NCBI RefSeq assembly: GCF_018812025.1
Contig: NC_063050.1
Coordinates: 58,486,031 to 58,550,030, forward strand
DNA from: Megalobrama amblycephala
Taxonomy: Eukaryota; Chordata; Actinopteri; Cypriniformes; Xenocyprididae
Length of the DNA stretch: 64,000 bases
Direction of reading: 5' to 3'
In this document: in pieces, positions 1 to 10,572 of the stretch
Position numbering within the stretch: position 1 is the stretch's first letter
Layout: each line of letters opens with the position of its first letter
The notes under the pieces: generated by a model
What the model was told of the DNA's origin: nothing
What the model saw: only the letters and a program-made list of their open reading frames with translations
Databases searched by the model: none
Translations under genes and position numbers: made by a program

Positions 1-338
1 TTGTATTGAATTTGAATTTGTTTATCATTTTTGTTTATTTGTAAATCGTTTCTATAACCACACAAGATTAGGCTACTGAGATTTGTTCTAACTCTAAGAA
101 ATAAAAAGCCCTTCATTTGTTTTAAATCATATGTGAGGCTATATTGAAATCCCTTTGAAAGGCAGGTTTTGATTAAAGTGTGAAACACAAAATATCTTTT
201 ATGACCTAATCCATATTGAATATGCATTTGAAAAGCTGAATCCGGAGTTTGAATGTATTCTTGAAACAAAAAATAACTTTATATGATCAAAGCCTATTAA
301 ATTGTTTTAAAGGCTTCATGTGTTTGTTGTTGAGACAG

Positions 339-626
339 ATCATGTGGATTCAGTGCCAGTGATGCAGGGAGATTCTGTCACTCTACACACTGGTGTCACT
401 GACATACAGAGAGATGATCCGATACTGTGGAAGTTTGGAGATCAGATCATCCTCACGGATCGCTTAAACGCCGCTGTTGATGAAAGATGGAGGAACATTG
501 ATCTAAATGATCAAACCCGAGAAATCACCATCAGAAACATCAGAATCGATCAGTCTGGAGATTATAAAATGGAGTTCAACAGCATCAGAATGATCTTACA
601 CAAGAAATTCAGTGTTACTGTTGGTG
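339..626 (+). CDS. Gene 1, V-type Ig exon 1 (SLAM/CD2-like receptor, partial gene)
   Basis: This exon encodes one membrane-distal V-type Ig domain of a cell-surface receptor. It shows the A-G strand pattern SVPVMQGDSVTLHTG, the core Trp in ILWKFGD, the E-strand ITIRNI and the F-strand DQSGDY. The B and F strand cysteines are absent, as is known for CD2/SLAM/CD48 V domains. The acceptor is the CAG ending at 338 and the donor is GTGAGT at 627. The length is 288 bases (96 codons) with phase 1-1 borders, like the other Ig exons in the window. The signal-peptide exon must lie left of base 1. The exon and its 5' flank closely resemble the exon at 63793, so genes 1 and 4 look like tandem duplicates. 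Family placement is by recognition only; a NITR-like or other novel Ig receptor is possible. Confidence 0.72.
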
Positions 627-754
627 GTGAGTACTGTAGCTGCTCTGTTGAATTCTATTATAGTAAAAAATTAAACCAAAATATTTAAGATGCAGAATGA
701 AGCATGCAGGATTTTTTAAAATAAATTGCTTACATGGATTTCCATTTGTTTATC

Positions 755-812
755 ATGTCAAGTCAAGTCACCTTTATTTGTATAGCACTTTTTACAATGC
801 AGATTGTATTGT
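755..812 (-). repeat. LINE 3'-tail fragment
   Basis: A short tail resembling those at 1213 and, in the other orientation, 2830-2902 and 25645-25761. It carries tandem TCAAG repeats followed by CTTTATTTGTATAGCACTTT. It is probably a 5'-truncated LINE insertion in the intron of gene 1. Confidence 0.6.
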
Positions 813-1832
813 GCAAATGCATATATATATTAAAATGCTTATTCTTTTTCTATTCAAATGTTTCCAGTATCGTACAATATAAATAATCTTTTTGAGCTGT
901 GACGCGGATAAAGAACAACTTGGCACCTCATAAAACGCATGACCAAAGTCATTTCATGCTTTCTAAGACCTGAACAATTAAAACCTAATACCATACTTCT
1001 GTTCAAGAACATCATATGTATACAAAATAAAAACATTAAAACTTAAAAGTTATCCTATACATCACCTCTCCTCACTTCTGCTGGCTGAAACAGCATTAGT
1101 GGTTTTATTGTGCAGCATTATTCATACATCACAAGTCATTGAAATCACAAAATAAAATGTAAACAAAATAATTATTAAGAGTAAAATAAAATATGGGATA
1201 TGAACTACTTTTAGTCAAGTCATCTTTATTTATATAGCGCTTTTCACAATACAGCAGCTTCACAGTGATAATAGAAATATTAATGGACAGAGATTGTTTT
1301 GGCTTTACAGCAGCTCTAGGAAAAGTTATTATCGAGCTAAAGTAGGTTTTTGATTGAATCACTTCCGTTGTAAAAATTGTTCATTATTAACTTAGGGGCC
1401 GCTTAAATTACACCTTTCCTACTGAAAACAGAAGATTTTTAATGTGTTCTTGCTGTTCATCCTGAACAGTGATAGGAAGATTGTTACAAAGTTTAGGTGC
1501 TAAAAAGGAAAAGGATCTACTGTCTGCGGTTGATTTTGATATTCTAGGTATTATCAGCTGGCCTGATTCTGAGATCGCAATAAACGTGAAGGACTATAAT
1601 GCGTTAAGAGCTCGCTCAGGTATTGGGGAGATAAACCATTTAGTGCTTTGTAAGTAATTAACAAGATTTTAAAATCTATACGATGTTTAACAGGAAGCCA
1701 ATGCAGTGACGACAGAACTGGGCTAATATGGTCATACTTCCTAGAACTCTAGCTGCTGTGATTTGGACAAGCTGGAGTTTGTTTATTAAGTGAGCAGAAC
1801 AACCACCCAGTAAAGCGTCACAGTAATCTAGC

Positions 1833-3110
1833 TAGGCGCGCCGTTGGCACGGGGGACAGGGGGGTCAGGACCCCGCAGTTTTGAAAAGACAGAAATCGAC
1901 CCCGCACTTTTGATAAGGGCTGCTTCAATCAGTCACAATATATCATCTTTTAGCTTAGGATATTTTCTTTCAAATGAGACCATTTTCATGTTTCTGTGAG
2001 CTTTCGTTCGTAAATAATCAACTGTTTTGTCGCAGATGTGAAGAAGAGGAAATGCGCTCTCGAACGGAGAAACACGCCAACTCCAAGCAATCGATCACAG
2101 CGTGCTAACGTTTTAGGACAGGTCTATGGTATATAAATCGTGGCCGAACGTTAGAGTTTGTCAATCAAGCCAAACCGTCCATTTAGAAACCGAGAAATTT
2201 GACACTTTAAGGTAAGGAGGCTGATCTCTCAGGTTGACGCGTGAGCTGAAGTTTTCGTGAGGATTTGTAGTTTATGGACTGTTTTGATTTCGGTAATTAC
2301 ATCAAGAAAGGTAAAAGCATTGATGGCATCTATAAAAGAGATATCTGAAAGCTAAACGAAAGTTATTGCCTCGACCGGCGACACAGTGGGGAGGACGCAC
2401 GAGAAGAGACCTGCGCGTTTAATTGGTATGTGTATACTGTAATACTGCATTTACAATGCTTATCAGTGGCATGAACTTTGATCGCGAAAGTGAAAGTGCC
2501 CTTTGCGGTCGCATCGCATTCCCATTTCTCTCGATGTGAACCGTGAGCTCCAGTCCATTACAATTTCCATTTCATTACAAAATCTGAATTGTATAATTCA
2601 GATTTTGATCTCCATATCCATTTACATATATTATATATATCTTCCAAGGGGTTTTTTCCCTCCTAGGACTTTTTCCCAGTGTTAATACGCTGGGTTTTTC
2701 TCCTAGGGGTTTTTTTCCACCCCTGGGAGTCAGCCGACATTGGCTTAATGTAGCACCATCTTGTATATGTTACATATACAGCTTGTACAGCTTATTTTTA
2801 ACCACTTCTTTTTTTCTGTGCTTCTAATATGTAAAGCTGCTTTGAAACAATTACCAATTGTAGAAAGCGCTATATAAATAAATTTGACTTGACTTGACTT
2901 GACAATTTAGGGCCCTGGTATTCTTCATTTCCCGCATTCCGCTCAGTCTCGCGCGTGAGCCTTTCAAAGAAACTCCTTTGCCTATGAGCGCAGAAAGACT
3001 CGTTTGGTATGCACACGTGCACTGTCCGTGGTCATAACAATAACAATCTAACACCCCCCCCCCAACCGCAGTTTGGTCCCCCCACTTTGAAAATGTCTCC
3101 TGCGCCCCTG
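1833..3110. mobile_element. Non-autonomous hAT-type element, 1278 bp
   Basis: The element is flanked by a perfect 8-bp duplication AATCTAGC (1825-1832 and 3111-3118). Its ends are imperfect inverted repeats: TAGGCGCGCC on the left against CAGGGGCGCA on the complement of the right. 8-bp duplications and CAG-type ends are hAT traits. It carries no transposase frame. It interrupts the LINE, and removing it together with one copy of the duplication rejoins the LINE frame across RLDYC. Confidence 0.85.
2510..2902 (+). repeat. LINE 3' untranslated end inside the hAT element
   Basis: This stretch resembles the 3' end I associate with cyprinid L2-like LINEs. It has a CCAAGGGGTTTTTT / CTCCTAGG block at 2640-2730, GTAAAGCTGCTTTGAAACAA at 2832, and a GCGCTATATAAATAAATTTG tail ending in TTGACT repeats near 2902. 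It lies inside the hAT and is oriented opposite to the host LINE, so it is a separate event. Confidence 0.7.
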
Positions 3111-3118
3111 AATCTAGC

Positions 3119-4385
3119 CTTGAGGTCATGAACGCATGAACTAACTGTTCTGCATTTTTCATTGAGAGCATATGTCGTAGTTTAGATATGAGACATTTTT
3201 AAGATGGAAGAATGCAGTTTTACAGATGCTAGTAACATGGCCTTCAAATGAAAGATTGGTATCAAAGAGCACACCCAGGTTCCTAGCTGACGACGAAGAC
3301 TTAACAGAGCAGCCATCAAGTGTTAGACAGTATTCTAGATTATTGCGTGAAGAAGTTTTCGGTCCAAAAATTAGAATCTCTGTTTTTTCTGAATTTAGTA
3401 GTAGAAAATTGCTAGTCATGCAATTTTTACTTCAACTATGCATTCCGTTAATTTTGTGAATTGGTAAGTTTCGTCAGGTGAAGAAATATAGAGCTGAGTA
3501 TCATCAGCGTAACAGTGAAAACTAACGCCATGCTTCCTAATGATATCTCCCAAGGGTAGCATGTACAGAGTAAAAAGCAACGGTCCTAGTACTGAGCCTT
3601 GCGGTACTCCATATTTAACTTGTGATTGATATGACCTCTCTTCGTTTACTACTACAAACTGATAACGGTCAGATAAGTATGATTTGAACCACGACAATGC
3701 AGTTCCACTAATGCCAACATCATTTTCGAGTCTGTTTAGAAGAATATTGTGATCAATAGTGTCGAATGCAGCACTAAGATCCAGTAACACTAATAGAGAG
3801 ATACAACCACGATCTGATGATAAGAGCAAATCATTAGTAACTCTGACGAGAGCAGTCTCAGTACTATGGTACGGTCTAAATCCTGACTGGAAATCCTCAC
3901 AGATACTATTTTCTTTCTAAAAAGGAACATAGTTGTGATGAAACTGCCTTTTCTAGTATTTTTGACAGAAAAGTGAGATTTGAGATCGGCATGTAATTGT
4001 CTAATTTTCTAGGATCAAGTTGTGTTTTTTTTTAACAAGAGGTTTAATAACAGCCAGCTTAAACGTTTTTGGTACGTATCCTAGTGATAAAGATGAATTA
4101 ACAATATTAAGAAGGGGATCTATGACTTCTGGAAGCATCTCTTTCAATAGCTTAGTCAGTATAGAGTCTAACATACATGTTGTTGATTTTGATGATTTAA
4201 CAAGTTTAGACAATTCTTCCTCTCCTAAAGCAGAAAATGAAATGAATTTTTCCTCAGGGACACTACAATGCACTGTCTGACGCAATACTATCATAGACGG
4301 TTGCATGGTTATAATTTTCTCTCTAATATTATCAATCTTGCAAGTAAAGAAGTTCATAAAGTCATTACTGATAATGATATGATTA
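3119..4385 (-). pseudogene. LINE reverse transcriptase remnant
   Basis: Frame-broken reverse transcriptase. From 4385 downward come DFMNFFTCKIDNIREKI and PKTFKLAVIKPLVKK. At 3829-3416 come [11 protein letters not shown] (motif A), [12 protein letters not shown] (motif B) and the catalytic YADD (motif C). At 3419-3159 come LNSEKTEILIFG and the ARNLGVLFD thumb region. Stop codons and frame changes separate the pieces near 4000, 3830 and 3416, so it is inactive. The motif set is that of APE-type LINEs such as L2, CR1 and Rex. Confidence 0.85.
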
Positions 4386-4636
4386 CAGATCATAGCCTAG
4401 ATGTGCTGTGTTTGACAGAAGCCTGGCTAAAATCTGACGATTACGTTACTTTAAATGAGTCAAGCCCTCAAGGTTACTGTTATAAACACGAGCCACGTCT
4501 AAAAGGCAAAGGGGGAGGTGTTGCTGTAATTTATAGTAATATCTTCAGTATTACTCAAAAGTCTTTCAAATATAATTCCTTCAAAGTAATTGTGCTTTAT
4601 TTAACATTATCTAGTGTACGTAATGATAATGGTTAA
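4380..4636 (+). pseudogene. LINE endonuclease remnant (inverted 5' part)
   Basis: The plus strand encodes SLDVLCLTEAWLKSDD followed by LKGKGGGVAVIYS, the recognisable core of an APE-type LINE endonuclease. It is truncated at both ends. It is in the opposite orientation to the adjoining reverse transcriptase and meets it at about 4380, with no other sequence between. Confidence 0.75.
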
Positions 4637-4756
4637 TGGTAACTAAGTGCTTCTGGTCACAAACCTAATTACACTCAAGAAAGTGAGATGATCCTACATG
4701 TTGTGGTAGTTCCTAAAATTAATGTTACTTAAGTGTAATCTGTGTTTGTTCTCCAG

Positions 4757-5089
4757 GTGTGTTTAGTGATGAGAATGACGGAGTGAAGACGATGTCAGAG
4801 AAGACAGGAACTGATGTCCTTCTACACACTCACGTGACTGAAATAGAAAAAGATGATCCGATAGAGTGGACATTTGGACCTCAAAACATTTCCATAGCAA
4901 AAACTGATGGAAAGAGGAAAATAATCTCATATAACTACAATGATGAGAGATTCAAAAGACTGGTTCTACACATTGACAGTGGAGATCTCACCATAAAAAA
5001 TGCCAACAGTGAACACTCAGGACTTTATCAGATAAAGATCATGAACAACACATACACCATACAGAAGAGATTCAGTCTTACAGTCAGTG
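4757..5089 (+). CDS. Gene 1, V-type Ig exon 2
   Basis: This is the second V-type Ig domain of gene 1, 333 bases (111 codons), phase 1-1. It lies between a TTCTCCAG acceptor ending at 4756 and a GTGAGT donor at 5090. Visible landmarks are SEKTGTDVLLHTHVTEI, the core Trp in IEWTFGPQN, the ERFK segment, LTIKNANSEHSGLYQI and FSLTVSG. The disulfide cysteines are again absent. It follows V exon 1 after a 4.1-kb intron filled by a LINE and a hAT element. The two V domains in a row, with no C2 exon seen, differ from the V-C2 layout of gene 3. Confidence 0.74.
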
Positions 5090-5390
5090 GTGAGTAACTC
5101 AATGTGCTTTATGAACAATTTAGATATTGTGATGTCAGGACATATTTGTTTTTGTTTTAAGACCCCCTTTACACCAAGAATGATAACTATATTATCATCC
5201 ACACCAACAGACGATAACATTCGGTTTATTCAAAGTGTTTCACTTGTGAAGGATTGTGAATCAGATAATTACTGTTACTGAAACAAGATTATTCCTGTTT
5301 AAAGCACATTTGGGTTATATAGTGCTGATGTTTGTAGTGTTTGTTATAGATCAGACACATTCACATTAGTGACTGTCTTTATCATTTCAG

Positions 5391-5497
5391 ATTCAGGTTC
5401 CTCAGCTGCTGTATCAGGCATATGTGGGGTCAGTTTTGGTCTGCTGGTTTGGGCTGTAGCTGTTTTGTTACTGCAAGAAGTATAAGCAACCAAACAT
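5391..5497 (+). CDS. Gene 1, transmembrane exon
   Basis: The exon starts after a TTTCAG acceptor (ends 5390) and has a GTGAGT donor at 5498. Entered in phase 1 from the V exon, it reads DSGSSAAVSGICGVSFG and then a hydrophobic run ending LLLQEV, with a stop at 5483-5485. The bases for a longer basic tail (a YCKKYKQ-like string) are present, but in another frame after the stop. So either this receptor ends with almost no cytoplasmic tail, or a 1-base deletion has broken an ancestral longer tail. The hydrophobic span fits one membrane helix. Confidence 0.6.
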
Positions 5498-5729
5498 GTG
5501 AGTATTACACTACAAGTGTTTGAAAACAATTCCCTTATCATGAACACAAATTTGTGAAAACAGTGACGTCGTGTGTATTATGTGTTTCTTTACAAAATGA
5601 CATCGCAAATTACTAATACAGTATTTTTAGATATTTTCATGGATTTGTTTGAACTGGCATTATTATCAACACTTTTTTCATTTTTAACCAGGTGTTTTTA
5701 CTGTGAATCTTTCTGTGTTTTTGTCACAG

Positions 5730-5776
5730 GTTTCAGTGAAGATAAAGTGAATCAAACTCAGGATCAGGATGAATAA
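5730..5776 (+). CDS. Gene 1, candidate cytoplasmic tail exon
   Basis: An acceptor (TTGTCACAG ending 5729) is followed by a short frame, FSEDKVNQTQDQDE, then a TAA at 5774-5776. Acidic NQTQDQDE-type ends are common last exons in fish Ig receptors. In the frame used by the V domains, the transmembrane exon already stops at 5485, so this exon may now be 3' untranslated or reached only by a different splice. Confidence 0.45.
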
Positions 5777-6690
5777 TGAGGAGAATCACCTCCAACAGAA
5801 CATAATCATAATCTGTGACAATGTAAACGCAGGCTTTGCAAGGCATACCGATCAGTATAGAGGCTATATGCAACAATTTTCTTGTATTAATCGCTTTTTT
5901 ATTGCCAATACGTGAACATCTTGTAATGAAGCTTAAAAAATGAGACCTTCCCTAACTTAGGTTGTCTATAGCTTGTAGCTTCACCAGGAAAATCCAAAGG
6001 ATGTGAGGTTTACACACACTCCAGAAAGCCTCTCTTCCATTCAATGACGCTTGAAATGAATGCATACAATGTTCTGGATAATGCTTAAAGAGGCATTCTG
6101 TACTGTAATGTCAATGTGTCATGCAAAGAAGATCATGATTTCATTCAAACTATAGTCTCACGGTCTTTTTACTTCTAAGCAAAAGATGAAAAAGAACGTC
6201 ACTGTGAGTATATCAGTGCATTGAATCACATTCAGTCTCTTGTTCATTATGTGTTCATGAGTGTGAGCTCGAGCAGTTCACTTAATGACCACTATGTTTA
6301 TATATAGGCTGTTTTTGACATAAATCACACTTCAGGTATTTTTTTGCCTCATGCTTGACTTGAACAAAAGGGAAGATTTTCTTCACAGGTATTTGTAAAG
6401 CTCATATATCATAAGTAATGTTTGTTTTTTCTTCTTAGTGTAATAATTTTAAGCATTATTTGCATTGGGATTTAAATTGTGACTGATCTTAAAGCTGCAG
6501 TGTAATTTCTGTTCCGTTAATGTGTGCTCATACATGTGCAAATTGACAATAAAGCAAATGGCTAAAACTGGACAAAACTAAGAGTATTATATTGTGTCAG
6601 AGTGGATTGTAAGTCACTGAAATTGCGTAAAGAAGGATTAGTCAGGATATTTACATGTCTGTCAGTAGGATCTCTCGCAAAACTTTACTA
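5777..6690 (+). other. Probable 3' untranslated region of gene 1
   Basis: No open frame of note. An AATAAA polyadenylation signal lies at 6548-6553, about 770 bases after the tail exon stop. The transcript end probably lies shortly after 6570. Nothing else is recognised here. Confidence 0.45.
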
Positions 6691-6817
6691 TCGCTCACAA
6701 ATTATTTCGTATTCCCCCGAGGAACTTTGCTTTCACTCGGAATGAACCCAAAAGTTTTGTGAGTGAATGCAAAGTTTTTCAGGTGAACTAATGCAAAAGC
6801 ATTGAAATATATGGAGG

Positions 6818-7143
6818 CCATAAATGGACATGGTGAAAGAAAAAAATATGAGATGGGAGGAAAAATCAATGCTTTTGCGAAACTTTGCATTCACTTGCAG
6901 AGCGTTTGTGTTCTTTTCGAGATTTTAGGTGAACAAAATATTTTGTGAGGCAATGCAGAAGTTTTGCGAGTGAACACAAAGATTCTTGTTTCACTTTTCC
7001 CTGGAGAAACGGGGCAACACACACATTTTTCAAGCGAACACAAGTATCTCGGGGAATGCAAGCAAACTCAAGAGCATTATATTGACACTTCCTTTCCTCC
7101 CATTTCATATTTTTCCTGCAACATATCCTTTAAGGGGATTACG
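6818..7143. mobile_element. Degenerate foldback element, related to 16203-16942
   Basis: The left arm (GGACATGGTG... GATGGGAGGAA near 6828-6862) and right arm (TTTCCTCCCATTTCATATTTTT near 7092, then CCTTTAAGGGGATT) are inverted copies. They match the arms of the 740-bp foldback at 16.2 kb. The interior repeats TTTGCGAGTGAACACAAAG-like words. No coding capacity is seen. Confidence 0.55.
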
Positions 7144-7469
7144 AAAATGCTACATGTAGTTAACTACTCCCCAACACTGCCCTTATTTCCTTTGTAGGTC
7201 AGCATGTGTGTGAAAGCCTAAATCTGTTTGTATACTGTGAGGCCACTGTAGATAATATACAGTTGCAATCAAAATTACTCAACCCCTAAATTGCAAATTG
7301 TATGATAACAGTTCAATTTGTTGAATAAAGTGATTATTTTTGTTTTGTTTTTGTGCACAATAAGTATTTTCGTCATAATATTAAGGTAGAACCAATGAAC
7401 TGTTTTAATCATGTTTTTAACTACCCTTATGGACGTCAAAAGGTGCAATGACATTGCTGTCTATGTGTG

Positions 7470-7602
7470 GATCAGATACCCTTGGATTTCATCAAAAATA
7501 TCTTAATTTGTGTTCTGAAGATGAACGAAGGTCTTCCGGGTGTGGAACGACATGAGGGAGAGTAATTAATTAGAGAAATTTTGGGTGAACTAACCCTTTC
7601 AG
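7470..7602. mobile_element. MITE fragment of the AGGGATAGTTCACCC family
   Basis: It ends with GAGGGAGAGTAATTAATTAG then TTTTGGGTGAACTAACCCTT, the right end of the same family as 46786-48451 and 60003-60592. The left part is missing or too diverged to place. Confidence 0.55.
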
Positions 7603-7782
7603 CTTCCTCACAGACAGCATGATGTTTTCTTGAGTTTTTTTTTTATTATTACTTTACCGTATTTCTAACATGCAGTCAAACATTACACTAGCCAGTTCAG
7701 ATACTTCATCACCCCCTGTACTCTAATTCACTCTGGCGTCTGAGAGGCAGCTTTCTGTGTGCGCACAGAAATCTGAATTTAA

Positions 7783-8263
7783 AGAAACAATCCACTATTT
7801 TGAAAATAGGCTCATTTTCCAACTCCCCTAGAGTTAATCAGTTGAGTTTTACCGTTTTCGAATCCATTCAGCCGATCTCCGGGTCTGGCGGTGCCACTTT
7901 TAGCATAACTTAATATCATTGCTCTGCTGCACTCATGATACGGCAGCAAAGCTCCTTGATTATTACGCTGGAATGAGAGTAGCCTATAGTTCCCAGCCAT
8001 ATCGGCCTAGAAAATCACAACTCTTCATTTTCAACTACAGAAGAGTCAAGTTTTAAATAGGAAAAATATTGAAACTCTTTGGTCATTTTTGAGTGAGATG
8101 CTAACGGTCTAATTGGACTCAATGAACTATGCTAAGCTATGCTAAAAGTGGCACTGCCAGACCCAGAGATCGGCTGAATGGATTCGAAAACGGTAAAACT
8201 CAACTGTTTAACTCTAGAGGAGTTGGAAAATGAGCCTATTTTCAAAAAAAGTGGAGTGTTCCT
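7783..8263. mobile_element. TTAA-flanked foldback element, 481 bp
   Basis: Direct TTAA copies lie at 7779-7782 and 8264-8267. The ends are AGAAACAATCCACT and (complement) AGGAACACTCCACT. The arms are inverted repeats over much of the length: for example GGCTCATTTTCCAACTCC at 7809 is mirrored near 8240. No protein is encoded. TTAA duplication points to the Kolobok or piggyBac superfamily. Confidence 0.8.
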
Positions 8264-8267
8264 TTAA

Positions 8268-9039
8268 TTGATTCTCTTTTGTGTTTGTGTTTGTTATTCA
8301 AATCTATTTTTTATTTAGTTGTCGTATCATTTTTGTCATTGAAAAAATGTAATTGACGAAAATTATGACTATTATTCATCACCTAAATGAACACTGCTTC
8401 ATATTGAATCTTTGGCTGTAAAAACACAATTTCCATTTCAAGCTTTCATCAGAAATTAAAAGTTTAGACCTCAATATGCTTCTGCATGGTGAGTTTTTGA
8501 AGGCTGTGAAATGGTGTTTTAGGCAAACAAAGCAAAAAATACTCAAGTACAGATACTCAAAAAGTGTACTCAAGTACAGTACTCAAGTAAATATACTTCA
8601 TTACTGTCCACCTCTGGCTGTAACACTGAAGTGTGGGACAGAGCCATTTTTCTTTTCATTTCTCTATCCTCCTTATTATGTACTTCAAGGGACAACTATA
8701 CATAAAAAATGTGGTAAAACATGCATCATATAATACTTGTTACAGCTAGGATGTAAGTATACACACGACAAGGAAGATAAAGGGTAGAACAGTCTTTAAT
8801 AAATCTACAGGCAAGTAAATTGGCAAACACGAGACACAACCATACAATGAACGATACCAGACAATGATGAACTGAAAACACAAGACTTAAATACACAGAA
8901 AAACGAGGTGGTTAATGGAAAACAGCTGATAGTGATTATGAAGGTGATCAGTAACTATGGTGACAGATTAGTGGCGGGAAATGGTGCAAAACAGGTCAAT
9001 TCTAGTCAGAATATGAGTCTGATACTGCTCCATTGGGCT
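8268..9039. other. Intergenic, little recognised
   Basis: AT-rich sequence. The stretch 8760-8960 (ACACGACAAGGAAG onward) resembles dispersed sequence also seen around 57660-57960, but its class is unclear. The open frames here look like chance. Confidence 0.35.
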
Positions 9040-9093
9040 TTGATTATGGGGGCGTATTTCAACCGATCCAGGAAAGACCTCAATTGGATAGAC

Positions 9094-9360
9094 CTACAAC
9101 CAATCAGAGCTACAGAGTAAGTGACGTATGTTGAGCAACGCATAGTTGTCAACAGAACTCTTCTTAGCGACCATCGGGGCCAGCTGATAAATCAAACTTT
9201 TGCCGAATCCCGTAGGAAGGACGGCAAAGACATCTTTCCCATCGACAAATGCCTTGATCACAGTCCTCTGTTCCTCTTTTAAAATTAATGCGCTGTCGAT
9301 ATCTTCTATAACGGACGCGATGGCGGAATCTACACATCTCAGTTCTTCAACAGCCATCAT
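9094..9360 (-). pseudogene. RecQ/DEAD-type helicase N-terminal fragment
   Basis: The minus strand encodes MAVEELRCVDSAIASVIEDI followed by LKEEQRTVIKAFVDGKDVFA and the Walker A motif LPTGFGKS, then LIYQLAPMVAK. That is the start of a superfamily 2 helicase (Q-motif-like LKEEQ plus motif I). After about 9150 the similarity stops and no later helicase motifs follow, so it is a truncated piece. It may be cargo of a DNA transposon, since such fragments are dispersed in fish genomes. The parent family cannot be named from this sequence alone. Confidence 0.6.
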
Positions 9361-10396
9361 TGTTGTAAACTAATTGACCTTTCGCAAAGACTCGCCCCCC
9401 TTAGTTACTGTTGCTTTGTCCGACAAGCCGTGGCGCTGTCACGCCACACAGAGTGGAAAATACATTGCGGAGCAAAGAGGAAACTGACAACACATCGACA
9501 GACGAGACAGAGCAGGTTACTTATGATATTAAACAAAGTCCCAGCTTTCAAACTGTGTAGTTATTAAAAAAATTAAAACAATAAAAACCGTTTTGTGGCT
9601 CTTTAATGTGTTGTGACCATGATCGTGACAGATTGCTGTAGCGCCTCAGCTCAAGAGGCTCGTGAACCGATCATCTCTTCCTACTAGTCCATTTATAGCA
9701 TCAAATAAACATGAATGAACATGAGAATGAATGTTGTTTCAAACGCGGAAAGACGTCAATATGCACAATTTTTCAAGTTTAACTCCACCGATGTTAATCT
9801 TCTAACTCCTGACTGCTTTGTCGGACAAAATAGCGGATGCGGCGTTCTGATTGGTTAGATCGCTTGTCAATCAAACTCCCCAAGCGCTCTTTGATGACGT
9901 GCCTGATTACGTTTCTGGTGATAATAGGCTTGTTTGAGATGAGCAAATTCTGCTCAGAACCGATCACCGGTGATCACCGCGAGATGCATGCCGGTTAGAA
10001 ATGTGTCCGAGGTAGGGATGGGCGATACCACATTTTTTTCATGCGATACGATACCGATACTTTTTGTTACAATTTTAACGATACCGATACCGATACTGCT
10101 TATAATTTTAATTGTGTAATTTTTAAACTGGCAGTTTTTTTTTTCTTATTCTTCAAAATTCTATTGTACTATCTCTATATACAAAAAATACTGATTAAAT
10201 AACATAACAAATCTTAATAAACTAAAATACCAACAAAATAAACTGTGCATACTTTTACTTCTTTCTTAATTTTAAACAGACCATGTTTTCTTCATCTTCA
10301 ACTTTCTACATTTTGTAGCTGATGTATATATATTTGCATGGTTTTTGTTTTTCATTTAACTGCACACAAACACACACACACAGTATACATATAAAC
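9361..10396. other. Transposon debris without coding content
   Basis: Includes near-palindromic CTTTGTCCGACAAG / CTTTGTCGGACAAA words at about 9413 and 9819. A hAT-like end lies at 10013 (AGGGATGGGCGATACC, then repeated CGATACCGATAC). That family also appears reversed at 41535-41648. AT-rich sequence fills the rest. Confidence 0.4.
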
Positions 10397-10572
10397 ATAC
10401 TGGTATTCCTACCATTAAGGGGACATTCCATACATGTATGATTTTTATACTGTACAAATATATTCTTCTAAACCTACCCATCATTGAAAACACTGTAACA
10501 TTTTCAAAATACATATTATTGATTATGATTGTGGTAACGTTTTGTCCCCCATAACGTAAGGAATACCAGGAC
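10397..10572. mobile_element. Short MITE
   Basis: Terminal inverted repeats CTGGTATTCCT (left, 10400) and AGGAATACCAG (right, ending about 10570) enclose AT-rich sequence with GGGGACATTCC on the left arm and TTTTGTCCCCC on the right. Element borders are approximate. Confidence 0.55.

Larger units (their letters stand above)
1210..4636 (-). mobile_element. APE-type LINE (L2/CR1-like), 5'-inverted, split by a hAT element
   Basis: The 3' tail is at 1210-1240 (complement: GCGCTATATAAATAAAGATG, then TTGACT repeats). From 1290 to 1832 the minus strand encodes the post-RT region, with a recognisable SSLHWLPV and TYKALNGLSPQYL. The element continues at 3119 beyond the hAT insertion with thumb and reverse transcriptase sequence up to about 4380. 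From about 4380 to 4636 the same element is present on the plus strand as endonuclease sequence. That inversion fits twin priming during insertion. It lies in the intron between the two V exons of gene 1. Confidence 0.8.

Noticed and set aside
1469..1657. Plus-strand open frame of 62 codons
   Set aside because: It is the antisense of the LINE post-RT region, whose minus-strand reading gives recognisable family sequence.
8908..9120. 70-codon frame ending near NRSRKDLNWIDLQPIRATE
   Set aside because: Looks like non-coding repeat sequence next to the helicase fragment; no start context or domain.
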